A DNA stretch of 64,000 nucleotides from Ruegeria meonggei (GCF_900172215.1 NZ_FWFP01000001.1:310001-374000), one strand, 5' to 3'; positions 25,994 to 36,272 are shown, counted from the stretch's first letter. Numbers and translations: made by a program. Notes: generated by a model not told the origin, from the letters alone.

Positions 25994-26025
25994 TCTTGGT
26001 TAACCTCAACTTTACGGTAACAAGA
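25994..26025. promoter_or_regulatory. Imperfect dyad upstream of luxI
   Basis: TCTTGGTTAACC (25994-26005) and GGTAACAAGA (26016-26025) are inverted copies if two single-base bulges are allowed, with a 10-base centre. The element ends 16 bases before the luxI start, overlapping the expected core promoter or leader. It is a candidate LuxR-binding site. Confidence 0.35.
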
Positions 26026-26041
26026 CTGTAGGGGGATGGAA

Positions 26042-26899
26042 ATGATCATCGTAATTGATGGTATCAACCAAGATAAGTTCAAAGACGTACTGGATGAGAT
26101 GTTCAAACTGCGCGCGCGCGTTTTCGGCGACCGCTTGGGTTGGGACGTGAATATCAAGGATGGGCGCGAACGCGACCACTTTGACGACCTGCATCCTGCA
26201 CATGTAGTCAGCATCAACGACTCGGGGGACGTCGTTGGGTGCATGAGACTACTGCAAACCACAGGGCCACATATGTTGTCCGACGTCTTTCATTCAATTC
26301 TGGACGGCGATGCGCCGATCCGCAGTTCACAGGTTTGGGAAGCAACGCGCTTTTGCGTGGACACCAAGAAACTGGGGCGTGGACGAGGTGAAAACTCGGT
26401 GTCCTACGTGACCAGCGAGGTCATGATCGGATCATTCGAATACGCCAAAGCAGCCGGCGTGCTCGACTCTATTGCAGTAATCGACCCGGTCATGAACCGC
26501 GTCCTGCAACGGTCAGGGAATGCCCCCTATGACTATCTCGGCACGGCCAAGCCAATGGGTAAAGTGGTGGCAATGGCGGCGCTGATGGATTGTTCAGACG
26601 AACGCATATCGGGCATCCGTGACTATGCGAGCATCGAACATGATGTCTTCCTCAGCGATGAAGAGGCGCTGGAACTCTGTGCCCGCACCAAGGTGCAGGA
26701 AAAACCGGGCGTGGCAAATTTCGACCACCAGCCGCTGACCCGGTTAGAGAAATACTTTGTCGAACAGATGAATTCGGCAACGACGAAAGACGAAGTAGAT
26801 GCGGTTCTCAGACTGATCGAAACGCTTTCGGACCGGTTTACGCCCGAGCAGAAGACTGCTCTGCTACGAACCCCCCGCGCTTTTGCTAATGAGGCCTGA
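26042..26899 (+). CDS. LuxI-family acyl-homoserine lactone synthase, C-terminally extended
   Basis: The 285-residue enzyme should make an N-acyl-homoserine lactone from S-adenosylmethionine and acyl-ACP. The invariant LuxI residues are visible: Arg24, Phe28, Trp34, Asp45, Asp48, Arg69, Glu100 and Arg103. ATG 26042 is preferred because AGGGGG lies six bases upstream; ATG 26036 is too close to it. LuxI proteins are usually about 200-230 residues, and this one has roughly 70-80 extra C-terminal residues predicted to be helical. It follows the luxR gene and ends at a strong terminator. Confidence 0.94.
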   Translation: MIIVIDGINQDKFKDVLDEMFKLRARVFGDRLGWDVNIKDGRERDHFDDLHPAHVVSINDSGDVVGCMRLLQTTGPHMLSDVFHSILDGDAPIRSSQVWEATRFCVDTKKLGRGRGENSVSYVTSEVMIGSFEYAKAAGVLDSIAVIDPVMNRVLQRSGNAPYDYLGTAKPMGKVVAMAALMDCSDERISGIRDYASIEHDVFLSDEEALELCARTKVQEKPGVANFDHQPLTRLEKYFVEQMNSATTKDEVDAVLRLIETLSDRFTPEQKTALLRTPRAFANEA

Positions 26900-26933
26900 C
26901 CCCCTCACCTCATAAGTACAAAGCCACCCACTC

Positions 26934-26966
26934 GGAGCCGTCTGTTTTAGACGGCTCCGTTCTTTT
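26934..26966 (+). terminator. Terminator of luxI
   Basis: GGAGCCGTCT (26934-26943) and AGACGGCTCC (26949-26958) form a perfect 10-bp stem with a 5-base loop, followed by GTTCTTTTT. It lies between luxI and the convergent tig gene. Confidence 0.9.
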
Positions 26967-26996
26967 TGTGCCCATATGGGGATGGGCGGAAGAGGA

Positions 26997-28328
26997 TTAC
27001 TCCTCTTCCAGTGCCTCAACGGCTTTCTGCAGATCGTCTTTGCTGACGTCTTTGTCTGCAACCTGAGCCAGCTCAAACACGTAGTCGATGACCTTGTCTT
27101 CGAACAGCGGCGCACGCAGCTGCTGCTGCATCTGAGCGTTCTGCTGCACAAATTCAAAGAACTGACGCTCCTGACCCGGGTACTGACGCGCCTGGTTCAT
27201 GATCGCCTGGGTCATCTCGGCATCGGTTACTTCAACCTCGGCCTTCTGGCCCAGTTCAGCCAGCAGCAGGCCCAAACGCACGCGGCGCTCGGCCAGTTTG
27301 TTGTGCTCATCAGTAGGCTCGATCTCGGGGTGGTCGTGACCTTCCACGTCCGGGTTTTCCTCGTGCCACAGCTGGTGGGCGATTTGCTTGGCTTCGGCCT
27401 CAACCAGCGACGGCGGCAGGTCGAACGATACTTTCTCGTCCAGAGCGTCCAGCAGGGCCCGCTTCATGACGGCACGCGAGGCACCCGAGTATTCTGCTTC
27501 CAGACGCTCGGCAATTTGACCTTTCAGAGCCGCCAGGTCTTCGGCACCAAACTTGGTGGCCAGCTCGTCGTTGATTTCAGCGGCAACTGGCTCTTTTACT
27601 TCTTTCACTGTGCACGTGAACACAGCATCTTTACCAGCCAAATGCTCGGCGCCGTATTCCTCAGGGAAGGCAACGCTGACGTCTTTTTCTTCTTCGGCTT
27701 TCACGCCAACCAGTTGCTCTTCAAAGCCAGGGATAAAGCTGTTGGAGCCCAGCACCAGCGGATAGTCTTCGGCCGAGCCACCTTCGAATTCTTCTCCGTC
27801 CACTTTACCAACGAAGTCGATCACAACCTGATCGCCATCCTTGGCTTTAGACCCCTTGCGGCGCGCCTTAAAGTCTTGCGCGGTTTCGGCCAGGTTAGTC
27901 AGTGCCTCTTCGATGGCTGCGTCGTCTGCTTTGACAACCAGCTTTTCCAACTCAACCGATTTCAGGTCAACCTCCGGGATCTCCGGCAGGGCCTCGTAGG
28001 ACATAGCGACCTCAACGTCGTCGCCTTCTTTCCAGTCCTCGTTGGTCATTTTGACCTCGGGCTGCAGCGCAGGACGCTCACCGCTGTCCTCGAAATGCTG
28101 GTTCATGGCGCCGTCAATGCTCTCCTGCATCGCTTCGCCCATCAGGCGTTGGCCAAACTGCTTTTTCAGCAGGGCCATCGGCACCTTACCTTTGCGGAAA
28201 CCCTTCATCTCGACTTCAGGCTGCGCTTCGACCAGTTTCTCGTTAACTTTGTCGTCCAGCTCAGCTGCGGATACGACGATATTGTAGCCGCGTTTCAAAC
28301 CTTCGTTCAGCGTCTCGGTAACCTGCAT
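26997..28328 (-). CDS. tig: Trigger factor
   Basis: The 443-residue ribosome-associated chaperone binds nascent chains at the exit tunnel and has peptidyl-prolyl isomerase activity. The N-terminal ribosome-docking motif is GFRKGKVP (about residues 43-50), the FKBP-like domain lies around 150-240, and a helical substrate-binding C-domain follows. ATG 28328 ([15 protein letters not shown]) matches family starts; the frame upstream to 28424 is unrelated. In many bacteria tig precedes clp genes, but here it stands alone between luxI and the porin gene. Confidence 0.96.
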   Translation of the reverse strand: MQVTETLNEGLKRGYNIVVSAAELDDKVNEKLVEAQPEVEMKGFRKGKVPMALLKKQFGQRLMGEAMQESIDGAMNQHFEDSGERPALQPEVKMTNEDWKEGDDVEVAMSYEALPEIPEVDLKSVELEKLVVKADDAAIEEALTNLAETAQDFKARRKGSKAKDGDQVVIDFVGKVDGEEFEGGSAEDYPLVLGSNSFIPGFEEQLVGVKAEEEKDVSVAFPEEYGAEHLAGKDAVFTCTVKEVKEPVAAEINDELATKFGAEDLAALKGQIAERLEAEYSGASRAVMKRALLDALDEKVSFDLPPSLVEAEAKQIAHQLWHEENPDVEGHDHPEIEPTDEHNKLAERRVRLGLLLAELGQKAEVEVTDAEMTQAIMNQARQYPGQERQFFEFVQQNAQMQQQLRAPLFEDKVIDYVFELAQVADKDVSKDDLQKAVEALEEE

Positions 28329-28460
28329 TATGGTAGTCCCCATAGGATTCGGGGCGCGCAAAACGGCGCGCCGGGCAAATTTGACGCCTTCTATTTGCCC
28401 AGCCGCCTGCGTGCAAGGGGGCAAAGCCCGGATCAGCCTTGTTTTGCCGCCTATTTGGAC

Positions 28461-28489
28461 AAAAAAACGCCCCGGACAGAACCGAGGCG
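28461..28489 (-). terminator. Terminator of the porin gene
   Basis: On the minus strand CGCCTCGG pairs with CCGGGGCG (one G-U pair) over a 6-base loop and is followed by seven T residues. It lies 22 bases past the porin stop. Confidence 0.85.
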
Positions 28490-28511
28490 CCGTTTGTTTT
28501 GCGGGGCTGGA

Positions 28512-29636
28512 TCAGAATCTCCAGCGCGCGCCTAAAACCCAGGCTTCGTTCTGGTCAAAATCGACGGTGTCGTCGAAGTCGTGGTTGCGGTATTTCAGGT
28601 AGGCATCTGTGTTGATACTGTCAAAGCGCTGGACGACAGCGATACCCCAGGATTTGGTGCTGGAACCGTCATTTTCGAAATCCGACCCGTCGAAATAGTC
28701 GACACCGACGCCGGTTTTGCCCCAGGACACCCAATCCCCTTCATAGGCCAGTTTCGTGTACCAGTAATTCGGATCACTGGCCCCCGACGCCGTATCATCA
28801 CGCGACCCCAGTGCAGCAGTAAAGCTGAGCCCGCTGGGTAATAGAACCGAAGCAGACCCAATGGTATCTTTCCGTTCACCCGAGCTGCCATCAAAGTCGC
28901 GCACGGCGTAGGCGACAGAGGCCGCGAACTCAACGCCGCCGGCAAAGGTATTTTTGTAGGAAACCGCGATATCGTAATAGTCGTCATCATCACTGCTGGA
29001 CAAAATGTTCTGACCATAGGCAATGGCGGCCGAGAACCCGTTGAAGTCCGGCGTATCGTATCGGATACGTCCGCGGCGTGCGCCGTCAAAGTTGCTGGAC
29101 GAGTCGCCAACAGTGATGGTGCTCAACATCCCGTTAGGATCGCGGTAGAAAAACGCGCCGTTTTCATCGTTTGTAAACGAATAAAGCGCAGTTCCCACAT
29201 AAGACAGATCCACTTCCGCAGCCCCGTCAGATGCCATGCTGCCCTGCCCCGCAGAGAATTTACCGTATCCGCCTTTCAACGAGAAATCGACATGGCGGAT
29301 GTCTTCGCGGGTCCAGCCATTGGTATTGGTGCCATTCTGGTTGGCGGTTCCGGTGCTTGGAAGACCCAGACCGGTTTCAAACCGGAACATGAACTCATTG
29401 CTTCCGTAAGGTTGCATCAGGCGCAGCCCCACCCGGCTGTTGGACAAGTCGTTGTCCAGCAAACGGGTTTCTGTTTCTTCACCATCATCTACCGAGACAA
29501 TTGCCGGGTTCAGTTGGCCGTAGAACAGGACGTAGCCGCCGCTGTTGTTTTCGTACTTAAGCTCAGCCGCGGCTGGAATTGCCGTCGTCGCGGTCAGTAT
29601 TGCAGCTATCGAAGACAGTTTTAAGTTCTGGGTCAT
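28512..29636 (-). CDS. Outer-membrane porin (alphaproteobacterial type)
   Basis: The 374-residue protein has a signal peptide ending in PAAA (about residue 24). A beta-rich chain follows with the alternating pattern of a 16-stranded trimeric porin, ending in a terminal Phe (GARWRF). It should allow diffusion of small solutes through the outer membrane. Motifs such as YGQLNPAIVSVDDG and SNSRVGLR are typical of Rhodobacterales porins. ATG 29636 is chosen, with AAGG eight bases upstream; an upstream GTG at 29645 is possible. Highly expressed genes of this kind often have a strong terminator, as here. The 29646-29938 gap contains only a CGTCGGCCA direct repeat (29884, 29914). Confidence 0.92.
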   Translation of the reverse strand: MTQNLKLSSIAAILTATTAIPAAAELKYENNSGGYVLFYGQLNPAIVSVDDGEETETRLLDNDLSNSRVGLRLMQPYGSNEFMFRFETGLGLPSTGTANQNGTNTNGWTREDIRHVDFSLKGGYGKFSAGQGSMASDGAAEVDLSYVGTALYSFTNDENGAFFYRDPNGMLSTITVGDSSSNFDGARRGRIRYDTPDFNGFSAAIAYGQNILSSSDDDDYYDIAVSYKNTFAGGVEFAASVAYAVRDFDGSSGERKDTIGSASVLLPSGLSFTAALGSRDDTASGASDPNYWYTKLAYEGDWVSWGKTGVGVDYFDGSDFENDGSSTKSWGIAVVQRFDSINTDAYLKYRNHDFDDTVDFDQNEAWVLGARWRF

Positions 29637-29938
29637 CTCACTCACCTTGAAATTCCGGTTTCAGGTACCTCCGGATTACGCTCAGATGGCTGAGGGTTCA
29701 GAGGCTTCGCCCATAGTGTCAAGCTATTGCACAATCGCCACTCAGGCTTTGAATGGCCGGAATTAATCCGATTATTTTCAAATTGTTATCCGCAGCTACC
29801 CTGCGGCCAGAGACATGCTCTTGGAAAATTCTGACGGCTGGTTATGTGTCTGGCAAACATTCGCTTTGACTTGGCGGCAAAGCCGTCGGCCATTTACAGC
29901 CGAAAGCCGGCCTCGTCGGCCAAAAGCCGCTCAAACAA

Positions 29939-31558
29939 TCAAATATTCAGTTCTTTTAGAACTTTAGGCAGCTGCTCGGGAAGATCTTCGGCAATCAAAC
30001 CCGGCCCAAACGTAAGCGCGCATTCCACATGCAGCCATGCCGCCGTTTCAGCGGCTGCCATGGCATCAAACCCGCGCGCCAGCAATCCAGTGATAAACCC
30101 CGCCAAAACATCGCCTGACCCGGCTGTCGCCAACCACGGGGCGGAACGGTCATAGAAGGCCGAGCTGATAGAACACCGCTCATCTGGCGCGGCAATCACT
30201 GTGTCTGGTCCCTTGAACAGAACCACGCACCCTGCCCGTTCCGCGGCCTCGCGCGTTGCGTCCACCTTGGAAAAAGCCGGGCCTTGGGTCGGGATCGCGT
30301 TCAACTTCGCAGCAATGTCCGGGAACAGCCGTGCGAACTCCCCTCCGTGCGGGGTAAGAACGCAACCCTCATGCAACATACCAAACAAAACTGAAGGATC
30401 ATCAGCAAAGGCTGTCAGCCCGTCCGCGTCCAGCACTGTCGGTCGCCTTGCCGCCAGTGCCACAGGTGCCAGCGCGCGTGCACGCTCGAGCCCCAATCCA
30501 GGGCCGAAGCAAAGCGCATTCATCCGCTCATCGCGCAAAATATCCGAAAGCGCCTCAGCACCATCGACCCGCTGCAACATGATGGCTGTGACTTGCGCGG
30601 CCACTTCCAACTGCGCCGCAGGCGGTACACCCAGCGTCACCAACCCCGCCCCGATACGCAAAGCCCCCCGCGCCGCCAGCCGTGCGGCACCGGTTTTGCC
30701 GGGCGCTCCTGATAGGATCAGCGCGTGGCCATGAGAAAACTTGTTGGTCCCGCTACCTTTGGCCAAATGATCGGCTGATACAGCCCCAGCGGTGACAATC
30801 TCATTTTTCCAACTGGCGCAGTTTGACCCTAACCCAATATCTTTTATCACCAATTTGCCGCATGTATTTGCAGAATCCGACAATAGGTGCCCAGTTTTTG
30901 CACGATGAAACGTCACAGTTAACTCGGCTTGAGTTGCGTGGAACGGAATCTTCGATGCGGTGACGCGATGTGGGTCTCTATCCTCGGTCCGCTCCAACTC
31001 ACTGAGAACCCGACCACTATCTGCACAAAGCCCAGACGGAACGTCTATCGCCACCATTCGGTTGATAGCCCTCGTATCCAGATCAAAGGCTTCCCCAACT
31101 TCATTGTGTGCCCAACCAAGGGGACGCGTAAGACCAGTACCAAACAGCGCATCAACGACGATGTCCGCTTCAAAAAGCTGGCACGTGCCTGAAATGCGCG
31201 CATCGGCCAGTCTACTCATTTCAGTAACCGAGCTGTCATCAAGCGTGCACCACCGCTCGTAATTTGTAAGGGCATCGGGTGGCAGCTTCTCGGGCCTTCC
31301 CAACACAAAGACGTCCACCTCCCAGCCCCGCTCTTTCAACAGCCGCGCAACGACGAACCCATCACCACCATTGTTCCCCGGCCCGCACAAAATCACAGCT
31401 TTGCCAGAGAATTTTGCCAGCTCCGGCCACTCCTCGAAAATCGCCTCGACGACGCCGCGACCTGCGCGCTCCATCAGCTCCAATCCTGTCACCTGACCGG
31501 ACTTAATCGCTGCCTGTTCGATGGCCCGCATCTGCGCCGCTGTCAGCAATTCCGTCAT
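29939..31558 (-). CDS. nnr: Bifunctional NAD(P)H-hydrate epimerase/dehydratase
   Basis: The 539-residue protein repairs damaged nicotinamide cofactors. The N-terminal domain (about 1-220) is the NAD(P)HX epimerase, with GPGNNGGDGFVVARLL and the active-site DALFGTG. The C-terminal domain (about 235-530) is the ADP- or ATP-dependent dehydratase, with GAGLVTLG, LTPHGGEFARL and GSGDVLAG. Fusion of the two is normal in bacteria. It ends upstream of glnB and is divergently oriented to it; the 169-base gap probably holds both promoters. Confidence 0.95.
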   Translation of the reverse strand: MTELLTAAQMRAIEQAAIKSGQVTGLELMERAGRGVVEAIFEEWPELAKFSGKAVILCGPGNNGGDGFVVARLLKERGWEVDVFVLGRPEKLPPDALTNYERWCTLDDSSVTEMSRLADARISGTCQLFEADIVVDALFGTGLTRPLGWAHNEVGEAFDLDTRAINRMVAIDVPSGLCADSGRVLSELERTEDRDPHRVTASKIPFHATQAELTVTFHRAKTGHLLSDSANTCGKLVIKDIGLGSNCASWKNEIVTAGAVSADHLAKGSGTNKFSHGHALILSGAPGKTGAARLAARGALRIGAGLVTLGVPPAAQLEVAAQVTAIMLQRVDGAEALSDILRDERMNALCFGPGLGLERARALAPVALAARRPTVLDADGLTAFADDPSVLFGMLHEGCVLTPHGGEFARLFPDIAAKLNAIPTQGPAFSKVDATREAAERAGCVVLFKGPDTVIAAPDERCSISSAFYDRSAPWLATAGSGDVLAGFITGLLARGFDAMAAAETAAWLHVECALTFGPGLIAEDLPEQLPKVLKELNI

Positions 31559-31715
31559 CTCAAGTCCTTCAGCGATTCAATTCTGATTATTTTTTGTGCA
31601 AGATGGTGAAAATTTAGACCCTCGCCTAAATTCTTAGCACCTGTACACCGCCAATTTCGCAATCAGATTGCTGACCGAACTTAGACGTGGTCAGTGCCAT
31701 CCTGACAAGCGTTAA

Positions 31716-32066
<351 letters not shown>

Positions 32067-32100
32067 CAAGACCAAATCTTCAATTCAGAGGAATAAGAGA

Positions 32101-33507
32101 ATGAGCAAGGACGCAGTTCTTCAGCTGATCAAGGACGAAGGCGCCGAATATGTCGACGTCCGTTTCACCGACCCGCGCGGCAAGCTGCAACACGTGACCC
32201 TGATGTCCGATCAGGTCGACGAGGACTTCCTCGAAGAGGGCTTTATGTTCGACGGATCGTCCATCGCAGGCTGGAAGTCGATCGAAGCATCGGACATGAA
32301 GCTGATGGTCGACACCGAAAGCGCCTATGTCGATCCGTTCTATGCGGAAAAAACGATCTGTGTGCACTGCTCGGTCGTGGAGCCCGACACGGGCGAAGCT
32401 TATGAGCGGGACCCGCGCGGCACCGCGCAGAAAGCCGAAGCCTACTTGAAAGCGTCCGGCATCGGTGACGTCGCCTATATGGGCCCCGAAGCGGAATTCT
32501 TCCTGTTTGACGATGTTCGTTTTTCCAACAGCATCAACAAGGTGTCCTATGAAGTTGATGCAACAGACGCGTCCTGGAACACCGACACCGAATACGAGAT
32601 GGGCAATATGGGCCATCGTCCCGGCGTCAAAGGTGGCTACTTTCCGGTAAACCCCGTTGACGAAGCACAGGATCTGCGCTCGGAAATGCTGTCGACCATG
32701 AAACGTCTGGGCATGAAGGTCGACAAGCATCACCACGAAGTTGCGTCCTGCCAGCACGAACTGGGTCTGATCTTTGACAGCCTGACCAAACAGGCCGACG
32801 AGCTTCAGAAATACAAGTACGTCATCCACAATGTCGCACACGCCTACGGGAAATCGGCTACGTTCATGCCTAAGCCGATCGCAGGCGACAACGGCACCGG
32901 CATGCACGTGAACATGTCGATTTGGAAAGACGGCAAACCGCTGTTTGCAGGCGACAAATACGCTGATCTGTCGGACGAGGCGCTGTTTTTCATCGGTGGT
33001 GTCCTGAAGCACGCCAAGACCCTGAACGCCTTCACCAACCCCGCGACCAATAGCTACAAGCGTCTGATCCCGGGCTTCGAGGCCCCTGTTCTGCGCGCCT
33101 ACTCGGCCCGCAACCGTTCGGGTTGTGTCCGTATTCCGTGGACCGAAAGCCCGAAAGCCAAACGCGTTGAGGCCCGCTTCCCTGACCCGGCGGCGAACCC
33201 TTACCTGTGCTTTGCTGCGCTGCTGATGGCCGGCCTGGACGGCATCAAGAACAAGATCGATCCGGGCGAAGCCATGGACAAAAACCTGTACGATCTGCCC
33301 GCCGAAGAACTGGCTGACATCCCGACCGTCTGCGGCAGCCTGCGCGAAGCACTGGAAGCGCTGGCATCAGATCATGACTTCTTGCTGCAGGGCGACGTGT
33401 TCACCAAAGACCAGATCGACGGCTATATCGCGCTGAAGATGGAAGAGGTCGAAACTTACGAACACACCCCGCACCCGGTTGAGTACGGCATGTACTACAG
33501 CTGCTGA
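32101..33507 (+). CDS. glnA: Glutamine synthetase, type I
   Basis: The 468-residue enzyme condenses ammonia and glutamate with ATP. The N-terminal FDGSSIAGW, the metal-binding [11 protein letters not shown], the ATP-binding [14 protein letters not shown] and the adenylylation site Tyr397 ([11 protein letters not shown]) are all present. Presence of Tyr397 implies control by GlnE-type adenylylation, which is fed by P-II. ATG 32101 is preceded by an AGAGGAATAAG stretch. The open frame beginning at 31924 overlaps glnB and is not the start. A terminator follows the gene. Confidence 0.98.
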   Translation: MSKDAVLQLIKDEGAEYVDVRFTDPRGKLQHVTLMSDQVDEDFLEEGFMFDGSSIAGWKSIEASDMKLMVDTESAYVDPFYAEKTICVHCSVVEPDTGEAYERDPRGTAQKAEAYLKASGIGDVAYMGPEAEFFLFDDVRFSNSINKVSYEVDATDASWNTDTEYEMGNMGHRPGVKGGYFPVNPVDEAQDLRSEMLSTMKRLGMKVDKHHHEVASCQHELGLIFDSLTKQADELQKYKYVIHNVAHAYGKSATFMPKPIAGDNGTGMHVNMSIWKDGKPLFAGDKYADLSDEALFFIGGVLKHAKTLNAFTNPATNSYKRLIPGFEAPVLRAYSARNRSGCVRIPWTESPKAKRVEARFPDPAANPYLCFAALLMAGLDGIKNKIDPGEAMDKNLYDLPAEELADIPTVCGSLREALEALASDHDFLLQGDVFTKDQIDGYIALKMEEVETYEHTPHPVEYGMYYSC

Positions 33508-33531
33508 TCCAGGCGCGACTCTTCAAATGCA

Positions 33532-33557
33532 AGGGCGTCCGTTCGGGCGCCCTTGTT
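33532..33557 (+). terminator. Terminator of glnB-glnA
   Basis: AGGGCGTCC and GGGCGCCCT form a 9-bp stem with one G-U pair and a 4-base loop, followed by TTGTTT. It begins 24 bases after the glnA stop. Confidence 0.8.
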
Positions 33558-33607
33558 TCGTTTGGCATGATCTTTCACACTCTGGCTACCCAGTTAGGAG
33601 AGAACTC

Positions 33608-34252
33608 ATGTCATCAGATAACTCCTTCTCGAGTTACACCGACTTTGTGAACTCGGCCGAGGAATTGGAGAAAATAGCTGGAGTCCCCCTGCCCCAGATC
33701 ATCGACAAGGAACTGTCCGCCCTGGATCAGATGTGTCGGGACTTTATTGCCATCTCGTCTTTCTGCCTAATTGCCTCGGCCAATCCTGACGGGCATCTGG
33801 ACATCTCGCCGCGCGGTGATCCAGCCGGGTTTGTTCAAATCCTCTCGGACACTATGTTTGCGATCCCCGACCGCCCGGGCAACAAGCGCGTGGACACCTT
33901 CCACAATGTCCTCAAGGACCCACGGGTCAGCGTAATTTTCTTTGTTCCCGGCAAAATGGAGACGCTGCGCATACGTGGCACCGCCCGAATCTCTGCTGAT
34001 CCAAACCTGCTGGCAACAATGACCGTGAATGATCACCCGCCTAAGCTGGCGCTTTTGATCCACGTCGAAACCGTCTTTGCCCATTGCCCAAAGTGCGTGA
34101 TGCGATCCCATCTGTGGCAGCCCGACGACTGGCCGGACTCATCGCAGCTGCCCAATATGAATGCGATGATGGTGAAACACGCGAGGATCAAATCCACTCC
34201 CGAGGAATGGTTCGAGCATCTCAAGAAAAGCGGTGAATTGGACTTGTACTAA
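33608..34252 (+). CDS. Pyridoxamine 5'-phosphate oxidase-fold protein
   Basis: The 214-residue protein has the split-barrel flavin-binding fold. Visible segments are FCLIASANPDGHLDISPRG, then PGNKRVDTFHNVLKDPRV and FVPGKMETLRIRGTARIS. These fit a subfamily of FMN- or F420-type oxidase-like proteins of about 200 residues, for which no substrate is established. ATG 33608 is preceded by AGGAGAGAA. It stands between glnA and a lytic transglycosylase gene, without an evident operon partner. The true pyridoxamine oxidase PdxH is a different subfamily. Confidence 0.85.
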   Translation: MSSDNSFSSYTDFVNSAEELEKIAGVPLPQIIDKELSALDQMCRDFIAISSFCLIASANPDGHLDISPRGDPAGFVQILSDTMFAIPDRPGNKRVDTFHNVLKDPRVSVIFFVPGKMETLRIRGTARISADPNLLATMTVNDHPPKLALLIHVETVFAHCPKCVMRSHLWQPDDWPDSSQLPNMNAMMVKHARIKSTPEEWFEHLKKSGELDLY

Positions 34253-34319
34253 CCTCTTTGCCAATACCCTCGCTGCGGTTACGCTGAGCGTGGATTTTGA
34301 TCGGATCGGATTGCCCGCC

Positions 34320-35108
34320 ATGCTTCGTTTAGTTTTCGCCATTGCCCTGTTGCTTGCCTCTCCTGCTTTGTCTGCATCATGCGGCAACACCGGTGCTGGA
34401 TTTGAATCGTGGAAATCAAGCTTTGCCAAGCAAGCCCGAAAGGCGGGCGTCAAAAAGAAGGGGTTGCAGGCCTTGGCGCAAAGCCAATATGCCACCCGCA
34501 CCATTGCCGCGGACCGAAATCAGAAGAGCTTTAAGTACTCGCTGGACAAATTCATGCGGGTGCGGGGGGCTGATACCATCGTGGCACAGGGGCGCAAGCG
34601 CAAGGCACGCAATCCGCAATTCTATGCCGCACTTGAACGTCAGTATGGCGTCCCCTCTGGTGTTCTGATTGCCATTCACGGCATGGAAACAGGCTTTGGG
34701 AATTTCATGGGGGACAGTCAGATCGTTTCCGCAATCACAACACTGGCCTATGATTGTCGACGATCCGAGTTCTTTGTTCCCCACGCCATCGGAGCCTTGA
34801 AACTGGTTGATCAAGGCAGCATTACGACAGGTACAAAAGGGGCAAAACATGGCGAACTTGGGCACACGCAATTCCTGCCCGGCAATGCTCTGACCTATGG
34901 GGTCGATGCCACCGGTGATGGTCGGGTTGATTTCTACAACATGACCGACTCGTTGGCCTCAACCGCCAATTTTCTGCGTAAGAAAGGGTGGAAACCGGGT
35001 CGGGGTTATCAACCGGGGCAACCAAATTTCGCGGTAATTCAGCAGTGGAACGCCGCCTCGGTCTATCAGAAATCCATTGCCATTATGGCTGCACGAATCG
35101 ATGGGTAA
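34320..35108 (+). CDS. Lytic murein transglycosylase (MltB-like domain)
   Basis: The 262-residue exported protein has a signal peptide (MLRLVFAIALLLASPALSA) followed by an MltB/SltB-type domain. The catalytic glutamate lies in IAIHGMETGFGNFMG. A GHTQFLPGNAL block and the segment ATGDGRVDFYNMTDSLAST are diagnostic. It should cleave glycan strands of peptidoglycan. It lacks a lipobox, so it is probably soluble in the periplasm. ATG 34320 is chosen because the signal peptide begins there, although the frame is open back to 34233. Confidence 0.92.
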   Translation: MLRLVFAIALLLASPALSASCGNTGAGFESWKSSFAKQARKAGVKKKGLQALAQSQYATRTIAADRNQKSFKYSLDKFMRVRGADTIVAQGRKRKARNPQFYAALERQYGVPSGVLIAIHGMETGFGNFMGDSQIVSAITTLAYDCRRSEFFVPHAIGALKLVDQGSITTGTKGAKHGELGHTQFLPGNALTYGVDATGDGRVDFYNMTDSLASTANFLRKKGWKPGRGYQPGQPNFAVIQQWNAASVYQKSIAIMAARIDG

Positions 35109-35307
35109 GCCGGTTGACGGCATTGCAATTGCCGAACCCAATCCGGCCACATTGTTGCCACAGAGATTAAATGGCCCTCAAAATGCCTTGGTTTCCATAG
35201 CGTAATCAATCCTGCGTTTTTTTCATTTTTTTCCATTTTTGCCTAAATCTGTCCCATATCGCCCGGTAAATTGTTTCCCAAGACAGTTTGCGACAAAGGA
35301 CAGTGCG

Positions 35308-36222
35308 GTGAACCCGAAGCACAGCTATCATGGCGGTCTGCAATTCGACGGCGAGACAGAAGGCGCGATCGAGCGCTTTGGTGCCATCGTTGCGATGACC
35401 CTTGAAGACTATGGTCACCTGGTCGAGCGCAAAACTCTGACAAGCCTCAACGAGGCCAGCATCGTGACCAGTCAGTATCTGGTGCGCCTCACGCTGGACA
35501 CTCAGGTGCCCGAGACCACCGAGCGGTTCGAACGTATGGACCGGGCCGCAGGTTTGAAAACTGCCCACCGCCCGAGTGTGACCCTGCCGAAGAACCGGCT
35601 GGTGATCACGATCTCTCCGGTCTCGCCTTTGCTGGACGACAGCGAAGTTTCAGAGTTGATGATGGTGGTGATCCTTTACCGGATGGTCGATATCTGCGCG
35701 ACACAACGTGTCGAGTGGCTATCGCCTAACACAGTTCTGACTATTGAACAGTTCATGAGTGCGTTTGACACACTGACCCCGTCCAAACAGAGGGACAGAA
35801 AACAGATATTCGAGGCAGTTTCCGGCCCGTTCGCGGGCATGGACATTCCTGCAGAAGAAGACCTGGATGAGCCACAAAAACAGGCGCTGAAACCAGCAGC
35901 CCGGCCGATCCAGTTGTCGGACGAGCAATTGCTCAGCATTGCTTTTCGGACAGAAACCATCGAGCAGCCTATTGATCGGGACGGTGACACACGCCCCCTC
36001 GATCACGAGCAACCCAGTGACATCCTGCGACTGACAAGTTGGGGATTGACGGGTGCCGTGGCTAGTGTGTCAGTTCCGATCGCGGCCTCTATGGCCGCTG
36101 TTAACCTGATCAAGGGCGAAGATTTTCGTCTGAATACTCAGGTACTTGCCTACACCGTCGCAATTTCCGCTCTCAGCACAAGCGGGGCATTCGCCGGTGT
36201 TGCTAATGTGCTAGGCATGTAG
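35308..36222 (+). CDS. Hypothetical protein with two C-terminal membrane helices
   Basis: The 304-residue protein is not a family I can name. A long soluble part (residues 1-250) contains HGGLQFDGETEGAIERFG, LVERKTLTSLNEAS and NRLVITISPVSPLLDDSEV. Two hydrophobic segments follow at about 253-274 and 279-304, so the chain is probably anchored by its C-terminus. GTG 35308 is selected because AAAGGA lies seven bases upstream. It is monocistronic, followed at once by a terminator. The upstream gap 35109-35307 has T-rich runs at 35217-35245 but no hairpin. Confidence 0.75.
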   Translation: MNPKHSYHGGLQFDGETEGAIERFGAIVAMTLEDYGHLVERKTLTSLNEASIVTSQYLVRLTLDTQVPETTERFERMDRAAGLKTAHRPSVTLPKNRLVITISPVSPLLDDSEVSELMMVVILYRMVDICATQRVEWLSPNTVLTIEQFMSAFDTLTPSKQRDRKQIFEAVSGPFAGMDIPAEEDLDEPQKQALKPAARPIQLSDEQLLSIAFRTETIEQPIDRDGDTRPLDHEQPSDILRLTSWGLTGAVASVSVPIAASMAAVNLIKGEDFRLNTQVLAYTVAISALSTSGAFAGVANVLGM

Positions 36223-36250
36223 CACAAATTAGAAAGACCCTCCTTGGAGG

Positions 36251-36272
36251 CCCCGCCATCAGGCGGGGTTTT
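36251..36272 (+). terminator. Terminator of the 35308 hypothetical gene
   Basis: CCCCGCC (36251-36257) and GGCGGGG (36262-36268) form a perfect 7-bp stem with a 4-base loop, followed by TTTT. It overlaps the last codons of the convergent gene at 36259. Confidence 0.8.

Noticed and set aside
26976-28535. 519-residue plus-strand open frame opposite tig
   Set aside because: It is the antisense of trigger factor, whose motifs and length are complete on the minus strand. Long antisense frames are common in GC-rich DNA.
29884-29922. CGTCGGCCA direct repeat before the nnr stop
   Set aside because: Only two short copies, no symmetry and no link to a promoter; likely chance in GC-rich sequence.
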